The translations under genes were made by a program, and so were the position numbers. 64,000 nucleotides of DNA from Bradyrhizobium elkanii USDA 76 (GTDB lineage Bacteria; Pseudomonadota; Alphaproteobacteria; Rhizobiales; Xanthobacteraceae), in NCBI RefSeq assembly GCF_023278185.1, contig NZ_CP066356.1, positions 8,672,001 to 8,736,000 on the forward strand, read 5' to 3'. This document shows, piece by piece, positions 8,341-18,874 of the stretch (position 1 is its first letter; each line of letters starts with the position of its first letter). The notes below the pieces were generated by a model. The model searched no databases. It was given only the letters and a program-made list of their open reading frames with translations, and had not been told where the DNA came from.

Positions 8341-10566
8341 TCACGCGTCGATCGCGTCCTTGATCCGTTTGCGGCTGAGCGGCAGGTCGCGCAGCCGCTT
8401 GCCGGTTGCATGCGCGATGGCATTGGCGAGCGAGGCGGCGGCCGGCCCCTGCCCGGTCTCGCCGCTGCCGAGGAACGGCTGGCCCGGACGGTTGATGATG
8501 TGGACGGCGATGCTGTCGGGCACCGCATTGAAGCGCAGGATCGGGTAGGTCTGCCAGTCGATGCTGGTGATCCTTGTGTCGTCGAAGGTGACGCTTTCAT
8601 ACAGCGTCCAGCTCGTCGACTGCACGATCGCGCCCTCGATCTGGTTGGTGATGCCGTCCGGATTGACGACCTGGCCGGCATCGACGGCGGCGACCGCGCG
8701 CACCAGCCGGGCCCGCCCGGTTTCGCGATCGACCTCGACCTCGGACGCGATGGCGCAATAGGCGGCGAGATTCTTGTAGCGCGCGAACGCAAAGCCGTAG
8801 CCGCCATTCCGCGGCGGCTGCCGCCCGCGCGTCCAGCCGAATTCCTCCGCGGCTTTCTCGACCACCGCGCGGCCGCGCTGGTCGTCGAGATGCCTGAGGC
8901 GAAACTCGACTGGATCGGCGCCGGCGAGAGCGGCCAGTTCATCCATGAAGCTCTCGGTCGAGAACACGTTGTGATACGCACCGAGCGCGCGCATCGCGGA
9001 GATCCGCAGCGGCATCGCGGGGATGAAGTGATGCATCACATGCGCGTTCGGAAAGTTGTAGATCGGGATCGCGTTGCGGTCGCCGCCACCTTCCGGCAAC
9101 GGCAACGGCTTTGGTGCGGGCACCGCGAATGATCGCGCCATGTGCTGGGCCGCAAGCAGCGCGCCGGCGCCGCCCGGCCGCATCGAATGAGTGTTGCTCC
9201 ACACCGCGAAATTCCAGTCGGCAACTTTGCCGTCGGCCGTGAGCGACGCGCTCAATTTCGTCACCATCGCCGGACCATACGGCTCCCAGCCGTGCTCCTC
9301 CTCGCGCATCCACTGCACCCGAATTGGGCGCCCTGGCAGCGCCCGGGCGACCAGCGCGGCATCGGCCGCGGCATCGTCGGCGCCATTGTGGCCGTAACAG
9401 CCGGAGCCTTCGACATGGATCAGGCGGACGCTGGCGGGCGTCATACCGAGCATCTCGGCGATCGCCTGCCGGTCGGGATAGACGCCCTGCGTGTGCGTCC
9501 ACACCGTCATCGCGCCATCGACGAATTGCGCGACCGCGCAGGACGGCCCGATCGAGCCGTGCGACTGGTAAGGCCGCGTATAGGTCGCTTGGAGCGACCG
9601 CGCGCCGCTCACCGTGGGATCGCTACGCTGGAAGATCGCGAAATCCTGCGACGGCAGCGCAGTCAGCACGTTGGCCAGATCGTGCTGGTTCGGCAGCTTC
9701 GCGCTCTCCCGCCACTTCGCGGCGGCGGCCAGCGCGTGCATGGCCTTGACCGCTGAAAATTCCTTCTCCGCCACCACGGCCAGGAAGTTGCCGTCGCGCA
9801 CGACTTGAATCACGCCGGGCATTTTCTCGATTGCGGCCGTGTCGCATTCCACGAGCTGCGCGCCGTAGCTCAGCGGGCGCACCACGCGCGCGTGCACCAT
9901 GCCGGGAAGCCGCATGTCCTGCACATAGGCGGCGCCGCCCGTGACCTTGGCCGGAATGTCGACGCGCGGCACCGGCTGGCCCATCACCTTGAAGTTCGCC
10001 GGATCCTTCAGGCTTGATGTCGGTTGCGCCTGGACGTGCAACATGTCCGCGGCGACAAGCTCGCCATAGCCGAGACGCCGGCCATCGGGAGCGACGACGG
10101 CGGCGTTCTCGGTTCGCAAGACATCGGGCGCCAAGTCGAAACGCTTTGCCGCCTCGGCCACCAGCAACATGCGCGCCTGCGCTGCGGCATGCAGGATCGC
10201 CGTGCCGCTGTCCTGCATCGAATGACTGCCGGACGTGTAGCCCTCGTTCGCCGTGAGTTTGGTGTCAGCGGTGATCACCTTCAGCGCATCGAAGGGAATA
10301 TCGAGCTGCTCGGCCGCGATCTGCTGGAACGCAGTGCGGAATCCCTGGCCGAGTTCGGCCTTGCCCGTAAAGGCCGTGACCTGGCCATTGGCATCGATAC
10401 GGATCCAGGAATCCAGATTGGGCGATTTCGCCAGACTGCCCGGCAACTCCGGGCTCTGCGTAGCAGTCTGCTCCTGCGCCACCGCATGCCGCAACGAGAA
10501 GCTGACGATCAGCGCGCCGCCGCCCGCCAGCACGCTGCGGCGATCGAGAACCACCGGCGCGGTCAT
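8341..10566 (-). CDS. xanthine dehydrogenase-family molybdopterin-binding subunit, Tat-exported
   Basis: This 741-residue large subunit of a molybdenum hydroxylase resembles isoquinoline 1-oxidoreductase and aldehyde oxidase beta subunits. A twin-arginine signal (LDRRSVLAGGGALIVSF) at the N-terminus implies export with its cofactor folded. The C-terminal GSGETGQGP stretch carries the catalytic Glu. The start ATG overlaps the stop of the 2Fe-2S subunit gene (ATGA), so the two are translationally coupled. With the small subunit and the upstream tri-heme cytochrome c it should oxidise an aldehyde or N-heterocycle and pass electrons to the respiratory chain. The exact substrate cannot be read from the sequence. 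Confidence 0.88.
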   Translation of the reverse strand: MTAPVVLDRRSVLAGGGALIVSFSLRHAVAQEQTATQSPELPGSLAKSPNLDSWIRIDANGQVTAFTGKAELGQGFRTAFQQIAAEQLDIPFDALKVITADTKLTANEGYTSGSHSMQDSGTAILHAAAQARMLLVAEAAKRFDLAPDVLRTENAAVVAPDGRRLGYGELVAADMLHVQAQPTSSLKDPANFKVMGQPVPRVDIPAKVTGGAAYVQDMRLPGMVHARVVRPLSYGAQLVECDTAAIEKMPGVIQVVRDGNFLAVVAEKEFSAVKAMHALAAAAKWRESAKLPNQHDLANVLTALPSQDFAIFQRSDPTVSGARSLQATYTRPYQSHGSIGPSCAVAQFVDGAMTVWTHTQGVYPDRQAIAEMLGMTPASVRLIHVEGSGCYGHNGADDAAADAALVARALPGRPIRVQWMREEEHGWEPYGPAMVTKLSASLTADGKVADWNFAVWSNTHSMRPGGAGALLAAQHMARSFAVPAPKPLPLPEGGGDRNAIPIYNFPNAHVMHHFIPAMPLRISAMRALGAYHNVFSTESFMDELAALAGADPVEFRLRHLDDQRGRAVVEKAAEEFGWTRGRQPPRNGGYGFAFARYKNLAAYCAIASEVEVDRETGRARLVRAVAAVDAGQVVNPDGITNQIEGAIVQSTSWTLYESVTFDDTRITSIDWQTYPILRFNAVPDSIAVHIINRPGQPFLGSGETGQGPAAASLANAIAHATGKRLRDLPLSRKRIKDAIDA

Positions 10567-11054
10567 CGGACGCTCCTGTCGCTTGCGGCGTCGGCCGTAT
10601 CCATCAACCTGGCGGCATGGTGCACCGCGCGCAGGATGCGCATATGGGTGCCGCAGCGGCAGAGATTCGGCTCCAGTTCGGCACGGATCTGCGCATCGGA
10701 TGGCTTCGCGTTGCGCATCAAGAGCGCCTGCGCGCGCATCATCATCCCGGCGATGCAGTAGCCGCACTGTGCCGCCTGCTCCTCCATGAAGGCGCGCTGG
10801 ATCGGTGCCGGCGCGGCCACGGTGCCGAGCCCCTCGAGCGTCGTCACCTGCTTGCCCTCGACCAGAACCAGCGGCGTGACGCAGGACAGCACCGCCTTGC
10901 CGTCGACGATCACCGTGCAGGAGCCGCATTGCCCGAGCCCGCAGCCGAACTTGGCGGCATTGAGCGCTAGATCATTGCGCAGCACATAGAGCAGCGGCGT
11001 ATCCGCCTCCGCATCGACCTGATGATCCCTGCCATTGACCTTCAATGTCATCAT
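10563..11054 (-). CDS. (2Fe-2S)-binding subunit of molybdenum hydroxylase
   Basis: The 163-residue protein has a plant-type ferredoxin domain with CGLGQCGSC then a fourth Cys, and a second cluster domain with CGYC and CRCG. This is the standard small subunit of xanthine dehydrogenase-family enzymes, moving electrons from the Mo site. It lacks its own signal peptide and is expected to travel through Tat with the large subunit. The ATGATG start at 11054 overlaps the stop of the upstream cytochrome gene, and its own stop overlaps the large-subunit start, so the three genes are tightly coupled. Confidence 0.93.
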   Translation of the reverse strand: MMTLKVNGRDHQVDAEADTPLLYVLRNDLALNAAKFGCGLGQCGSCTVIVDGKAVLSCVTPLVLVEGKQVTTLEGLGTVAAPAPIQRAFMEEQAAQCGYCIAGMMMRAQALLMRNAKPSDAQIRAELEPNLCRCGTHMRILRAVHHAARLMDTADAASDRSVR

Positions 11055-12394
11055 GGCTTGCCTCGCTGTCTGGATTCCGCTGGCGTGTCGCGCGCCGCAA
11101 GCGACGTCGCCTGCACCGCGCGCGCATCGCGCACCGCTTTGTCGAGATTGGCCCACGCCGGCCGCTTGCCGAACCGCTCGCGCAGATAGGCCGTGAGCGC
11201 GACCATCTGCGCATCATCGATGCTGGCGGAGAAGCCCGGCATGATCGGGCTGCGCTCGCCTTCGACGGCGCCGACGCCCGACAGCACGATATTGAGGAGG
11301 TTGCGCGGGTCGGGGCTTGCGATCGCCGTGCTGAGCGCGAGATTGACGCCGCCATAGGGCAGCGCGCGGTTGCCCTCATGGCAGGAGGCGCACGCCGCGG
11401 CATAGATCGCTGCGCCGGCCGCATGGGTCTGCGCCGCATCATCGGAAGACGATTGCGCGATGACGTCGGCCGGCCGCTTGCGATCCGGCGCCCGCGCGCC
11501 CGAGATATCGGCCATGTACACGGCGATGGCCCGCACGTCGCTATCGGGCACCGTCGCCAGATTGCCGACCACTTCAGCCATCGGCCCGCGCGCGGTGCCA
11601 TGATCGGCCTGCCAGCCGTGGCGCAAATAGGCATACAGCGTGTCGGCGGTCCACCGCACCGGGGCGTGCGAGGTGTCGTTCAGCGCGTAGGCGTGCCAAT
11701 TGTCGACCTCGCCGCCGGAGAACTGCGCATTGACACGCTCGGCGCCGAGCGCGTTGCGCGGCGTGTGGCAGGCGCCGCAATGCGCGAGCCCCTCCACCAG
11801 ATAGGCGCCGCGGTTCCATTCCGCACCCTTCGCCGCGTCCTGAGGGGCATCGCCGCTGCGCAGATACAGCAGCTTCCACCCTGCAATCAGCGGTCGATAG
11901 TTCAACGGAAACGAAAGCTGATTCGCCGGCGGTGACGCGTGGACCGGCTGCCGCGTCATCAGGAACGCATACAGTGCCCGGTCGTCCGCATCCGAGACGT
12001 TGGTGAAATGGTCATAGGGGAAGGTCGGATAGAGATGCTGGCCATCGCGCGCCACACCCGAGCGCATCGCGCGGACGAACGCCTCCTCCGGCCAACGCCC
12101 GATGCCGGTTTCGGCATCCGGCGTGATGTTGGATGAGAAGACGATGCCGAACGGCGTTGGAACCGGGAGCCCGCCGGCATAAGTCGCGCCACCCTGCACG
12201 GTGTGGCAGGTGTTGCAATTGCCGATCGCGGCGAGTTCGCGGCCGCGTTTGACCACGTCAGGGTCGAAGGTATCGGCCCGCGGCGGCGCAATGGCGGCAA
12301 TCTGCGGCCGCCAGGCGACGGCAAAGGCTGCCGCCGCGCCCGCGACCAGTACGATCGCGGCAATGCCTGTGATGATCCGCAGCTGACCGGTCAT
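11051..12394 (-). CDS. tri-heme cytochrome c, electron acceptor of the Mo hydroxylase
   Basis: The 447-residue protein has an N-terminal signal or anchor (about residues 5-28) and three c-heme motifs: CNTCH at 60-64, CGACH at 206-210 and CASCH at 335-339. Tri-heme cytochromes of this type serve as membrane-bound electron-transfer subunits of alcohol and aldehyde dehydrogenases in the periplasm. Its stop overlaps the start of the 2Fe-2S subunit gene, giving the order cytochrome, 2Fe-2S, Mo subunit in one operon. Confidence 0.92.
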   Translation of the reverse strand: MTGQLRIITGIAAIVLVAGAAAAFAVAWRPQIAAIAPPRADTFDPDVVKRGRELAAIGNCNTCHTVQGGATYAGGLPVPTPFGIVFSSNITPDAETGIGRWPEEAFVRAMRSGVARDGQHLYPTFPYDHFTNVSDADDRALYAFLMTRQPVHASPPANQLSFPLNYRPLIAGWKLLYLRSGDAPQDAAKGAEWNRGAYLVEGLAHCGACHTPRNALGAERVNAQFSGGEVDNWHAYALNDTSHAPVRWTADTLYAYLRHGWQADHGTARGPMAEVVGNLATVPDSDVRAIAVYMADISGARAPDRKRPADVIAQSSSDDAAQTHAAGAAIYAAACASCHEGNRALPYGGVNLALSTAIASPDPRNLLNIVLSGVGAVEGERSPIMPGFSASIDDAQMVALTAYLRERFGKRPAWANLDKAVRDARAVQATSLAARDTPAESRQRGKP

Positions 12395-12526
12395 GCTGAA
12401 TTGAGTTTGTTGTTGGGACGTGTATTAACACCTTTCATTCCGGTATCGTTCGGCCAGAAGACCTCGATCACCGCCTGTTGACCTCAAGGAATCCTGGAAA
12501 ATCCCAAAGGGATCGCGCAAGGGATC

Positions 12527-14395
12527 ATGACCGCCCAGCCCGCCCTCGATCGCGCATCCGCCCCGTCTCGCGACGCGCTGTCCGTGCTCAGTTCCGTGTT
12601 CGGCCTGTCGGGCTTCCGCGGCGCGCAGGAAAACATCATCCGCCACGTCACCGATGGCGGCAATTGCCTGGTGCTGATGCCGACCGGCGGCGGCAAGTCG
12701 CTGTGCTACCAATTGCCGTCGCTGCTGCGCGACGGCTGCGGCATCGTGGTATCGCCTTTGATCGCGCTGATGCGCGACCAGGTCGCGGGCCTCACTGAAG
12801 CCGGCGTCAACGCCGCGGTGCTGAATTCGACGCTGTCCTATGAGGAAGCCTCCGAGGTCGAGCGGCGGCTGCTCGCCGGCGATCTCGACCTGCTCTATGT
12901 GGCGCCGGAGCGGCTGCTCACGCCGCGCTGCCTCAATCTGCTCGGCCAGGCGCAGATCGCGCTGTTTGCGATCGACGAGGCGCATTGCGTCTCGCAATGG
13001 GGCCATGACTTCCGCCCGGAGTATATCGGCCTGTCCGCACTCGCCGAGCGCTTCCCCAAAGTGCCGCGCATCGCGCTGACCGCGACCGCGGACGCGCTGA
13101 CCCGGAGGGAGATCGCCGAGCGGCTGCAGCTGACCGACGCACCGCAATTCGTCGCGAGCTTCGACCGGCCCAATATCCGCTACGAGATCGTCGACAAGCA
13201 GAATGCGACCACGCAGCTGAAGACCTTCATCAAGGAACGGCATGCCGGCGACGCCGGCGTGGTCTATTGCCTGTCCCGCGCCAAGGTCGAGGATGTCGCG
13301 GCGGCGCTCAGCGAGGCCGGCATTGCGGCGCTGCCCTATCATGCCGGTCTCGATGCCGGCGTGCGCGCCCGGCATCAGGACCGCTTCCTCAACGAGGACG
13401 GGCTCGTGATCGTCGCCACGATCGCCTTCGGCATGGGGATCGACAAGCCCGACGTGCGCTTCGTCGCGCATCTCGATCTGCCGAAGAGCATCGAAGCCTA
13501 CTACCAGGAGACCGGGCGTGCCGGCCGCGACGGCAAGCCGTCGGCCGCGTGGATGGCCTACGGGCTCTCCGACATCGTGCAGCAGCGCCGCATGATCGAT
13601 GAATCGACCGGCTCCGACGCCTTCAAGCGCGTCTCGGTCGGCAAGCTCGACGCGCTGGTTGCGCTGGCTGAAACGGTGCATTGCCGCCGGCAGCGCCTGC
13701 TCGGCTATTTCGGCGAGACCCGCACGGAGGAAAGCTGCGGCAATTGCGACAACTGCCTGACGCCGCCGCGCGTCCGCGACGGCAAGGTGCTTGCACAAAA
13801 GCTGCTGTCCTGCGTCTACCGCACCGGCCAGCGTTTTGGCGCCATGCACCTGATCGACGTGCTGGTCGGGCGGCTGACCGAACGGGTCAAGCAGTTCAAC
13901 CACGACCAGCTGTCGGTGTTCGGCATCGGCCGCGAGCTCAATGAGAAGCAATGGCGCGCGGTGTTGCGCCAGCTGGTGGCGATGGGCCATCTGCGCGCCG
14001 ACAGCGACGCCTTCGGCGCGCTTGTTCTGACCGACAGCGCCCGCGGCGTGCTGAAGGGCGAGACCGCGGTGATGCTGCGCGAGCAGCCGGAAGGGGCGCG
14101 CAACCGCGCGGTCCGCGGCAAGTCGCGCCGCGGCGAGCTTGTGCCCGCAGCCGACAGCCCGGGCGGTGTCGCAAATCCCGCGCTGCATGCGGCGTTGCGC
14201 GCCTGGCGCTCGGACGTCGCGCGCCAGCGCGGCGTGCCGGCCTATGTCGTGCTGCACGATTCGACCATCGACGGCATCGCCGCGATGCGGCCGGACACGC
14301 TGGGCGAGCTGCGCAACATCGCCGGGATCGGCGACAAGAAGCTCGAGCATTACGGCGACGAGCTGATCCGCATCGTGAAGTCCAACGACGGCTGA
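12527..14395 (+). CDS. recQ: ATP-dependent DNA helicase RecQ
   Basis: The 622-residue protein has helicase motif [13 protein letters not shown], motif II as [17 protein letters not shown], motif VI region [10 protein letters not shown], the zinc-binding segment with [12 protein letters not shown] and CGNCDNC, and a C-terminal HRDC domain (about residues 535-615, ending near [13 protein letters not shown]). RecQ unwinds DNA in recombination and repair. The domain order and length match bacterial RecQ. It is divergent from the molybdenum hydroxylase operon, with 132 bases between starts. Confidence 0.97.
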   Translation: MTAQPALDRASAPSRDALSVLSSVFGLSGFRGAQENIIRHVTDGGNCLVLMPTGGGKSLCYQLPSLLRDGCGIVVSPLIALMRDQVAGLTEAGVNAAVLNSTLSYEEASEVERRLLAGDLDLLYVAPERLLTPRCLNLLGQAQIALFAIDEAHCVSQWGHDFRPEYIGLSALAERFPKVPRIALTATADALTRREIAERLQLTDAPQFVASFDRPNIRYEIVDKQNATTQLKTFIKERHAGDAGVVYCLSRAKVEDVAAALSEAGIAALPYHAGLDAGVRARHQDRFLNEDGLVIVATIAFGMGIDKPDVRFVAHLDLPKSIEAYYQETGRAGRDGKPSAAWMAYGLSDIVQQRRMIDESTGSDAFKRVSVGKLDALVALAETVHCRRQRLLGYFGETRTEESCGNCDNCLTPPRVRDGKVLAQKLLSCVYRTGQRFGAMHLIDVLVGRLTERVKQFNHDQLSVFGIGRELNEKQWRAVLRQLVAMGHLRADSDAFGALVLTDSARGVLKGETAVMLREQPEGARNRAVRGKSRRGELVPAADSPGGVANPALHAALRAWRSDVARQRGVPAYVVLHDSTIDGIAAMRPDTLGELRNIAGIGDKKLEHYGDELIRIVKSNDG

Positions 14396-14631
14396 GCGGC
14401 ACGCAGGATCTCAAACCGGTCCAAGCGCGCTTGTTTGACTGCGATCACACGCTGCCCGAGGAGCGGCGCATCTCTATGCAATCCCTGGCTGCGTCGACCG
14501 ATCCTGCTCCGGATACCGCGGCCATCGTTCCCGCGGCATAGGAGCCATACCCGGCGCGGCCGCGCATGCGCTTGCGGGCTGCGCCGGCCTCGCCCTAATC
14601 TTTCGCTCGCCCGTCCAACGAGGGCGCGGCC

Positions 14632-14665
14632 ACGACAAAACGACAAGACATAACGACAAGACATA
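14632..14665 (+). repeat. 13-base tandem repeat upstream of a monooxygenase gene
   Basis: Two exact copies of ACGACAAGACATA (14640-14652 and 14653-14665) follow an 8-base partial copy. The array ends directly before the GGGAAGAG ribosome binding region of the monooxygenase gene. It might be slippage in the leader or a binding site. The rest of the 14396-14680 gap has no convincing gene. Confidence 0.6.
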
Positions 14666-14680
14666 GGGAAGAGACGGGCC

Positions 14681-16429
14681 ATGGCTCAGGAGAGCACCGC
14701 GCGCAAGGCTGCGCGCCCTGCCGAAACCGGAACGTTCGACGCCGTAGTGATCGGTGCCGGGTTCGCCGGCATGTACATGCTGCATCGGCTGCGCAGTCTC
14801 GGCTTCACCGCGCGGGTCTATGAGGCCGGCGGCGGCGTCGGCGGCACCTGGTACTGGAATCGCTATCCCGGCGCGCGTTGCGACGTCGAGAGCCTGCAAT
14901 ATTCCTTCTCGTTCTCCGAGGAACTCGATCAGGACTGGAGCTGGTCGGAGAAGTATTCTCCGCAGCCCGAAATTCTCGCCTACGCCAATCACGTCGCCGA
15001 TCGCTTCGACCTGCGCAGCCAGATCGTGTTCGACACCCGCGTCACCGCGGCGACCTTCGACGAGCTGGCAGGCACCTGGCTGATCGAGACCGACCGCGGC
15101 GACAGGGTCACCGCAAAGTTCTGCATCATGGCGGTCGGCTGCCTGTCGGCGCCGAACCGGCCGGCTTTCCCAGGCATGGCGGATTTCCGCGGACCGATCT
15201 ATCACACCGGCGAATGGCCGCATGAGGGCGTCGACTTCACCGGCCTGCGCGTCGGCGTGATCGGCACCGGCTCGTCGGCGATCCAGTCGATTCCGATCAT
15301 CGCGCAGCAGGCCTCCTCGCTCACCGTGTTTCAGCGCACCGCGACCTGGTCGGTCCCGGCGTGGAACGAGCGGCTGTCGGCGGAATATCTCAAGGAAGCC
15401 AAGGCGCATTATCCGGAGCTGCGCGCCAAGGCCCGCGCGCGCCCGACCGGCTTCTATTTCCAATTCAACGCCCAGCCCGCGTTGCAGGCGAGCGAGCAGG
15501 AGCGCGAGCAACTCTATGAGGAGGCCTGGCAGCGCGGCGGCCTGCCCTTCCTCGGCGCGTTCGGCGACCTCCTGTTCGAGAAGGCCGCCAACGACACCAT
15601 CGCCGATTTCGCGCGCGAGAAGATCCGCGGCATCGTCAAGGATCCCGCGACGGCCGAGCTGCTGTGCCCGCGAAACGTGTTCGGCTGCAAGCGGCTCTGC
15701 GTCGACACCAATTATTTCGAGACCTACAATCTGCCGCATGTGAAGCTGGTCGACGTGTCGACGACGCCGATCGATCGCTTCACGACCGAAGGCGTCGTGG
15801 TCGACGGCACCGAATACAAGTTCGATGCGATCGTCTCCGCCACCGGCTTTGCCGCCATGACGGGCTCGTTCGACAAGATCGCGATCACCGGCCGCGGCGG
15901 CCAGACGCTGGCCGAGAAATGGCGTGCGGGCCCGCGCGCCTATCTCGGCCTTGCCTCCGAGGGCTTTCCGAACCTGTTCATGATCACCGGGCCCGGCAGC
16001 CCATCAGTGCTCGCCAGCATGATCCAGGCGATCGAGCAGCATGTCGACTGGCTGGCGGATTGCATCAGTCACATGCGCGACATCGGCGCCGGCACGATCG
16101 AGGCGGTCCGCGACGACGAGGACGCCTGGGTCGCCCACGTCAACGACGTCTCCACAGTCTCGCTGCGCTCGACCTGCAGCTCCTGGTATGTCGGCGCCAA
16201 CATCCCGGGCCGCCCCCGCGTGTTCATGCCCTATATCGGCGGCTTCCCGATCTATGTGCAGAAGTGCAATGAGGTGATGAACTCGGGTTACGACGGCTTC
16301 GTGCTGCAGGGCGGGCGCAACGGCAATGCACCGCCGCAGGTGCGTTTCACCGAGCGCTGGCAGGTGCCGCTCGACATCGAGGTGATCTCGCCGGCCGCGG
16401 TCGCCGCGAAGCGGGTTCCCGTGATCTGA
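14681..16429 (+). CDS. FAD-dependent Baeyer-Villiger-type monooxygenase
   Basis: This 582-residue flavoprotein has an N-terminal FAD-binding GAGFAGMY, the Baeyer-Villiger signature FRGPIYHTGEWP near residue 170, and a second dinucleotide-binding GTGSSAIQ for NADPH right after it. The order and length match cyclohexanone or phenylacetone monooxygenase relatives, which insert oxygen next to a ketone. The natural substrate is unknown. The gene starts 285 bases after recQ. Confidence 0.92.
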   Translation: MAQESTARKAARPAETGTFDAVVIGAGFAGMYMLHRLRSLGFTARVYEAGGGVGGTWYWNRYPGARCDVESLQYSFSFSEELDQDWSWSEKYSPQPEILAYANHVADRFDLRSQIVFDTRVTAATFDELAGTWLIETDRGDRVTAKFCIMAVGCLSAPNRPAFPGMADFRGPIYHTGEWPHEGVDFTGLRVGVIGTGSSAIQSIPIIAQQASSLTVFQRTATWSVPAWNERLSAEYLKEAKAHYPELRAKARARPTGFYFQFNAQPALQASEQEREQLYEEAWQRGGLPFLGAFGDLLFEKAANDTIADFAREKIRGIVKDPATAELLCPRNVFGCKRLCVDTNYFETYNLPHVKLVDVSTTPIDRFTTEGVVVDGTEYKFDAIVSATGFAAMTGSFDKIAITGRGGQTLAEKWRAGPRAYLGLASEGFPNLFMITGPGSPSVLASMIQAIEQHVDWLADCISHMRDIGAGTIEAVRDDEDAWVAHVNDVSTVSLRSTCSSWYVGANIPGRPRVFMPYIGGFPIYVQKCNEVMNSGYDGFVLQGGRNGNAPPQVRFTERWQVPLDIEVISPAAVAAKRVPVI

Positions 16430-16509
16430 GTGCCGGCGGTATCCCCACCGGGATTGCGCATGATAGTGTCGCGCCGGTCCGCGCTTCAAACCGCGGGCCG
16501 ACGGGGAAC

Positions 16510-17451
16510 ATGGCCGACACGGCACTGCAGGGATTGATCGAGCGGATCGGCGCCGACCATGTGGTGCGCCGGCTTGGGATCGAGGCCGCGCACGAGAAGC
16601 AGCTGTTCGGCCAGGGCACGCTGGTGTTCAACGTCGAGAACTGGAAGCTGGCGCCGCGGATCATCGAGACCGCGCTCAAGGTGACCGGCCTCCATGGCCG
16701 CGCGCGGCGCAACGCCGACAGGGTCGAAGTGCGGCGCAATCTGGTGACGTCGGCGCGGCTGCCGGCGGCCTTCGACGGCTTCACCATCCTGCAGCTCAGC
16801 GATCTTCACGCCGACATCAGCCAAGGCGCGATGCGGCACCTGGCTGACATCGTGCGCGATATCGCCTGCGATATCTGCGTTCTCACCGGCGACTACCGCG
16901 GCAAGACGTATGGGCCGTTTGAAACGAGCCTCGCGCTGATGCGGGATCTGTGCGCGCGGATCAAGCTGCCGCTCTACGGCGTCCTCGGCAATCACGACAG
17001 CATCCGCATGACGCCGGCACTGGAGGCGATGGGCATCAGGATGCTGTTCAATGAGCAGGAGCCGATCACGCGCGATGGCGCGACGATCCACCTCGCCGGG
17101 ATCGACGACGCGCATTTCTATCGCACCGACGACATTGCAACAGCCGCGGCGGCAATCCCGCGCGATGCATTCTCGATCCTGCTGGCGCATACGCCGGAAT
17201 CCTATCGCGTGGCGGCGGCGGCCGGCTTCGACCTGATGCTGAGCGGCCATACCCATGGCGGCCAGCTTTGCCTGCCCGGCGGCATCGCGATCAAGCTGGA
17301 GGCACGGCTGCCGCGCCGGATGGGCAGCGGCGCCTGGCGGTTCGGGGCGCTTGCCGGCTACACATCGGCCGGCGCCGGCACCAGCCTTGCGCCGGTGCGG
17401 CTCAACTGTCCGGCCGAGATCACCGTGCACACGCTGCAGCGGCTCGGTTGA
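16510..17451 (+). CDS. calcineurin-like metallophosphoesterase
   Basis: The 313-residue protein has the metallophosphoesterase blocks in order: LSDLHADI, GDYRG, GNHD, then a late HTPES and SGHTHGGQ. These residues hold two metals. Relatives of this size include YkuE/YaeI-like enzymes such as UDP-diacylglucosamine pyrophosphatase-like and phosphodiester hydrolases; no membrane anchor is seen. The start ATG is preceded by GACGGGGA. It follows the monooxygenase by 80 bases, possibly cotranscribed. Confidence 0.9.
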   Translation: MADTALQGLIERIGADHVVRRLGIEAAHEKQLFGQGTLVFNVENWKLAPRIIETALKVTGLHGRARRNADRVEVRRNLVTSARLPAAFDGFTILQLSDLHADISQGAMRHLADIVRDIACDICVLTGDYRGKTYGPFETSLALMRDLCARIKLPLYGVLGNHDSIRMTPALEAMGIRMLFNEQEPITRDGATIHLAGIDDAHFYRTDDIATAAAAIPRDAFSILLAHTPESYRVAAAAGFDLMLSGHTHGGQLCLPGGIAIKLEARLPRRMGSGAWRFGALAGYTSAGAGTSLAPVRLNCPAEITVHTLQRLG

Positions 17452-17614
17452 ACTCACCCCGCCCGTACGTCGCAGGCGCGCATTGCCAAAATATCGAAAA
17501 CAACCCCATGCAAAGTAGCCGGAGGCTGCCCGGACGTCGCAAGGAAAGACGCGTGGCCGGTAGCCAGATGCCGCCGCCCTGCCGTGAGGACGGGAAGAAG
17601 GCGTAGCGGAGGTC

Positions 17615-18874
17615 TCAATTGCCCTTCTTCGCGTTCGCGCTCTGCTCGTTCACCGTGCAGGTGATCAGCAGCGTGTAGCCGCGCGCATTCCTGGCAATCT
17701 CGGCGGTTTCCTTCTTCATCTCCTCGCGCCACTCGGCGGTCCGGTACGCCACCGCGCTGTTGTCGAGGAAGTCGCGCAGCGCGCCGGTCTTGATCGCGAA
17801 GTTGATGTTCTCCGGGATGGTCCCCGTCGCCCGCGCCATCCTGACCGCGTCGAGCTTGGCAGCCACGACGCCGACCACCGCGCCGGTGAGATCGAACAGC
17901 GGACCGCCGCTGTTGCCGGGCTGCACGGCGGCGCTGATCTGCAGATGACGGGTATCGTTGAGGATGCCGCTCAACGAAGAGACAATGCCCGTGGTGACCG
18001 TGAAATCGGATGTCAGCAATCCGTGATAGGGATAGCCGATCGCCACCACGCCGTTGCCGACCAGGATGGGGTTTTGCCTGAGGCTGACGACATCCTTGAA
18101 CGGGGTCGGCGCCTGCAGCAACGCGAGATCATTGGTCTCGTCATCGGACACCAGGCGCAGCTTGACCGGCGCCTCGCCGCTCAGGTTGCCCGTGATCTCG
18201 CTGCAGCCGCCGACGACATGGTGATTGGTGACGACGTGGCCGCTGCTGCTGACCACAAAGCCGGTCCCCGTCCCCGATCTCGCCGGTTTCTGCGTGGGTC
18301 CCGGAGCCGCCTGCTGCGGCGGCGCAGCCGCGGGCTTTGTCGCGACGGCGAACTCGCCGGCATTGGCGACGCCGTTCTTCTTGACCGAGACGACGCAGTT
18401 GAGCAGTGCCGGCAGCAGCTGCGCGGTCTGATTGAGGTTGAACTGAAACAACTGGCCCTGCGCGAAGGCGGTCATCTGGCGCGCCTTGCGAAACTGGTTG
18501 ATCAGCGCCGAATTCACCGGCATCTCGACATTCACGAGCTGGGTGCCGAGCGGCATGCCGTAGACGTTGAAGGCCGGCTGGCCGTCGAAGGTCAGCGCGA
18601 GCGGAAAGGCCTCGCCCGCCGTCAGGCGCCAGCTCTCGTGGGCAAAACCCAGGCGCCAGCTGCCATTCTCGGCGATCGACACCATGAAGAAGATGCCGCT
18701 TTGATACGTGGTGCCCGCCGAGCAATGGGTGAAGGCGCCATTCTTGTCGTTGGTGAAGGCGCCACCCTTCCAGTTGCCGACGCTGATCGAACCGTAGGGA
18801 CCGCGGGCATTCGACGGAGTTGCAGACGCAAACAGCCACGCGGCCGCAACGACCGCCCAGATCGCAACTCTCAT
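17615..18874 (-). CDS. secreted trypsin-like serine protease
   Basis: The 419-residue protein has a signal peptide (about residues 1-25, ending near SNARG). An N-terminal domain of about 180 residues is unknown, and a trypsin-like domain has VTNHHVVGG (His), NDLALL (Asp) and QPGNSGGPLFD (Ser). A Pro/Ala-rich linker (AAAPPQQAAPGPTQKP) separates the two. The start at 18874 is preferred because a GGGGAG site lies 8 bases upstream and the signal peptide begins directly. A PDZ domain as in DegP is not seen. Role probably envelope protein cleavage. Confidence 0.88.
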   Translation of the reverse strand: MRVAIWAVVAAAWLFASATPSNARGPYGSISVGNWKGGAFTNDKNGAFTHCSAGTTYQSGIFFMVSIAENGSWRLGFAHESWRLTAGEAFPLALTFDGQPAFNVYGMPLGTQLVNVEMPVNSALINQFRKARQMTAFAQGQLFQFNLNQTAQLLPALLNCVVSVKKNGVANAGEFAVATKPAAAPPQQAAPGPTQKPARSGTGTGFVVSSSGHVVTNHHVVGGCSEITGNLSGEAPVKLRLVSDDETNDLALLQAPTPFKDVVSLRQNPILVGNGVVAIGYPYHGLLTSDFTVTTGIVSSLSGILNDTRHLQISAAVQPGNSGGPLFDLTGAVVGVVAAKLDAVRMARATGTIPENINFAIKTGALRDFLDNSAVAYRTAEWREEMKKETAEIARNARGYTLLITCTVNEQSANAKKGN

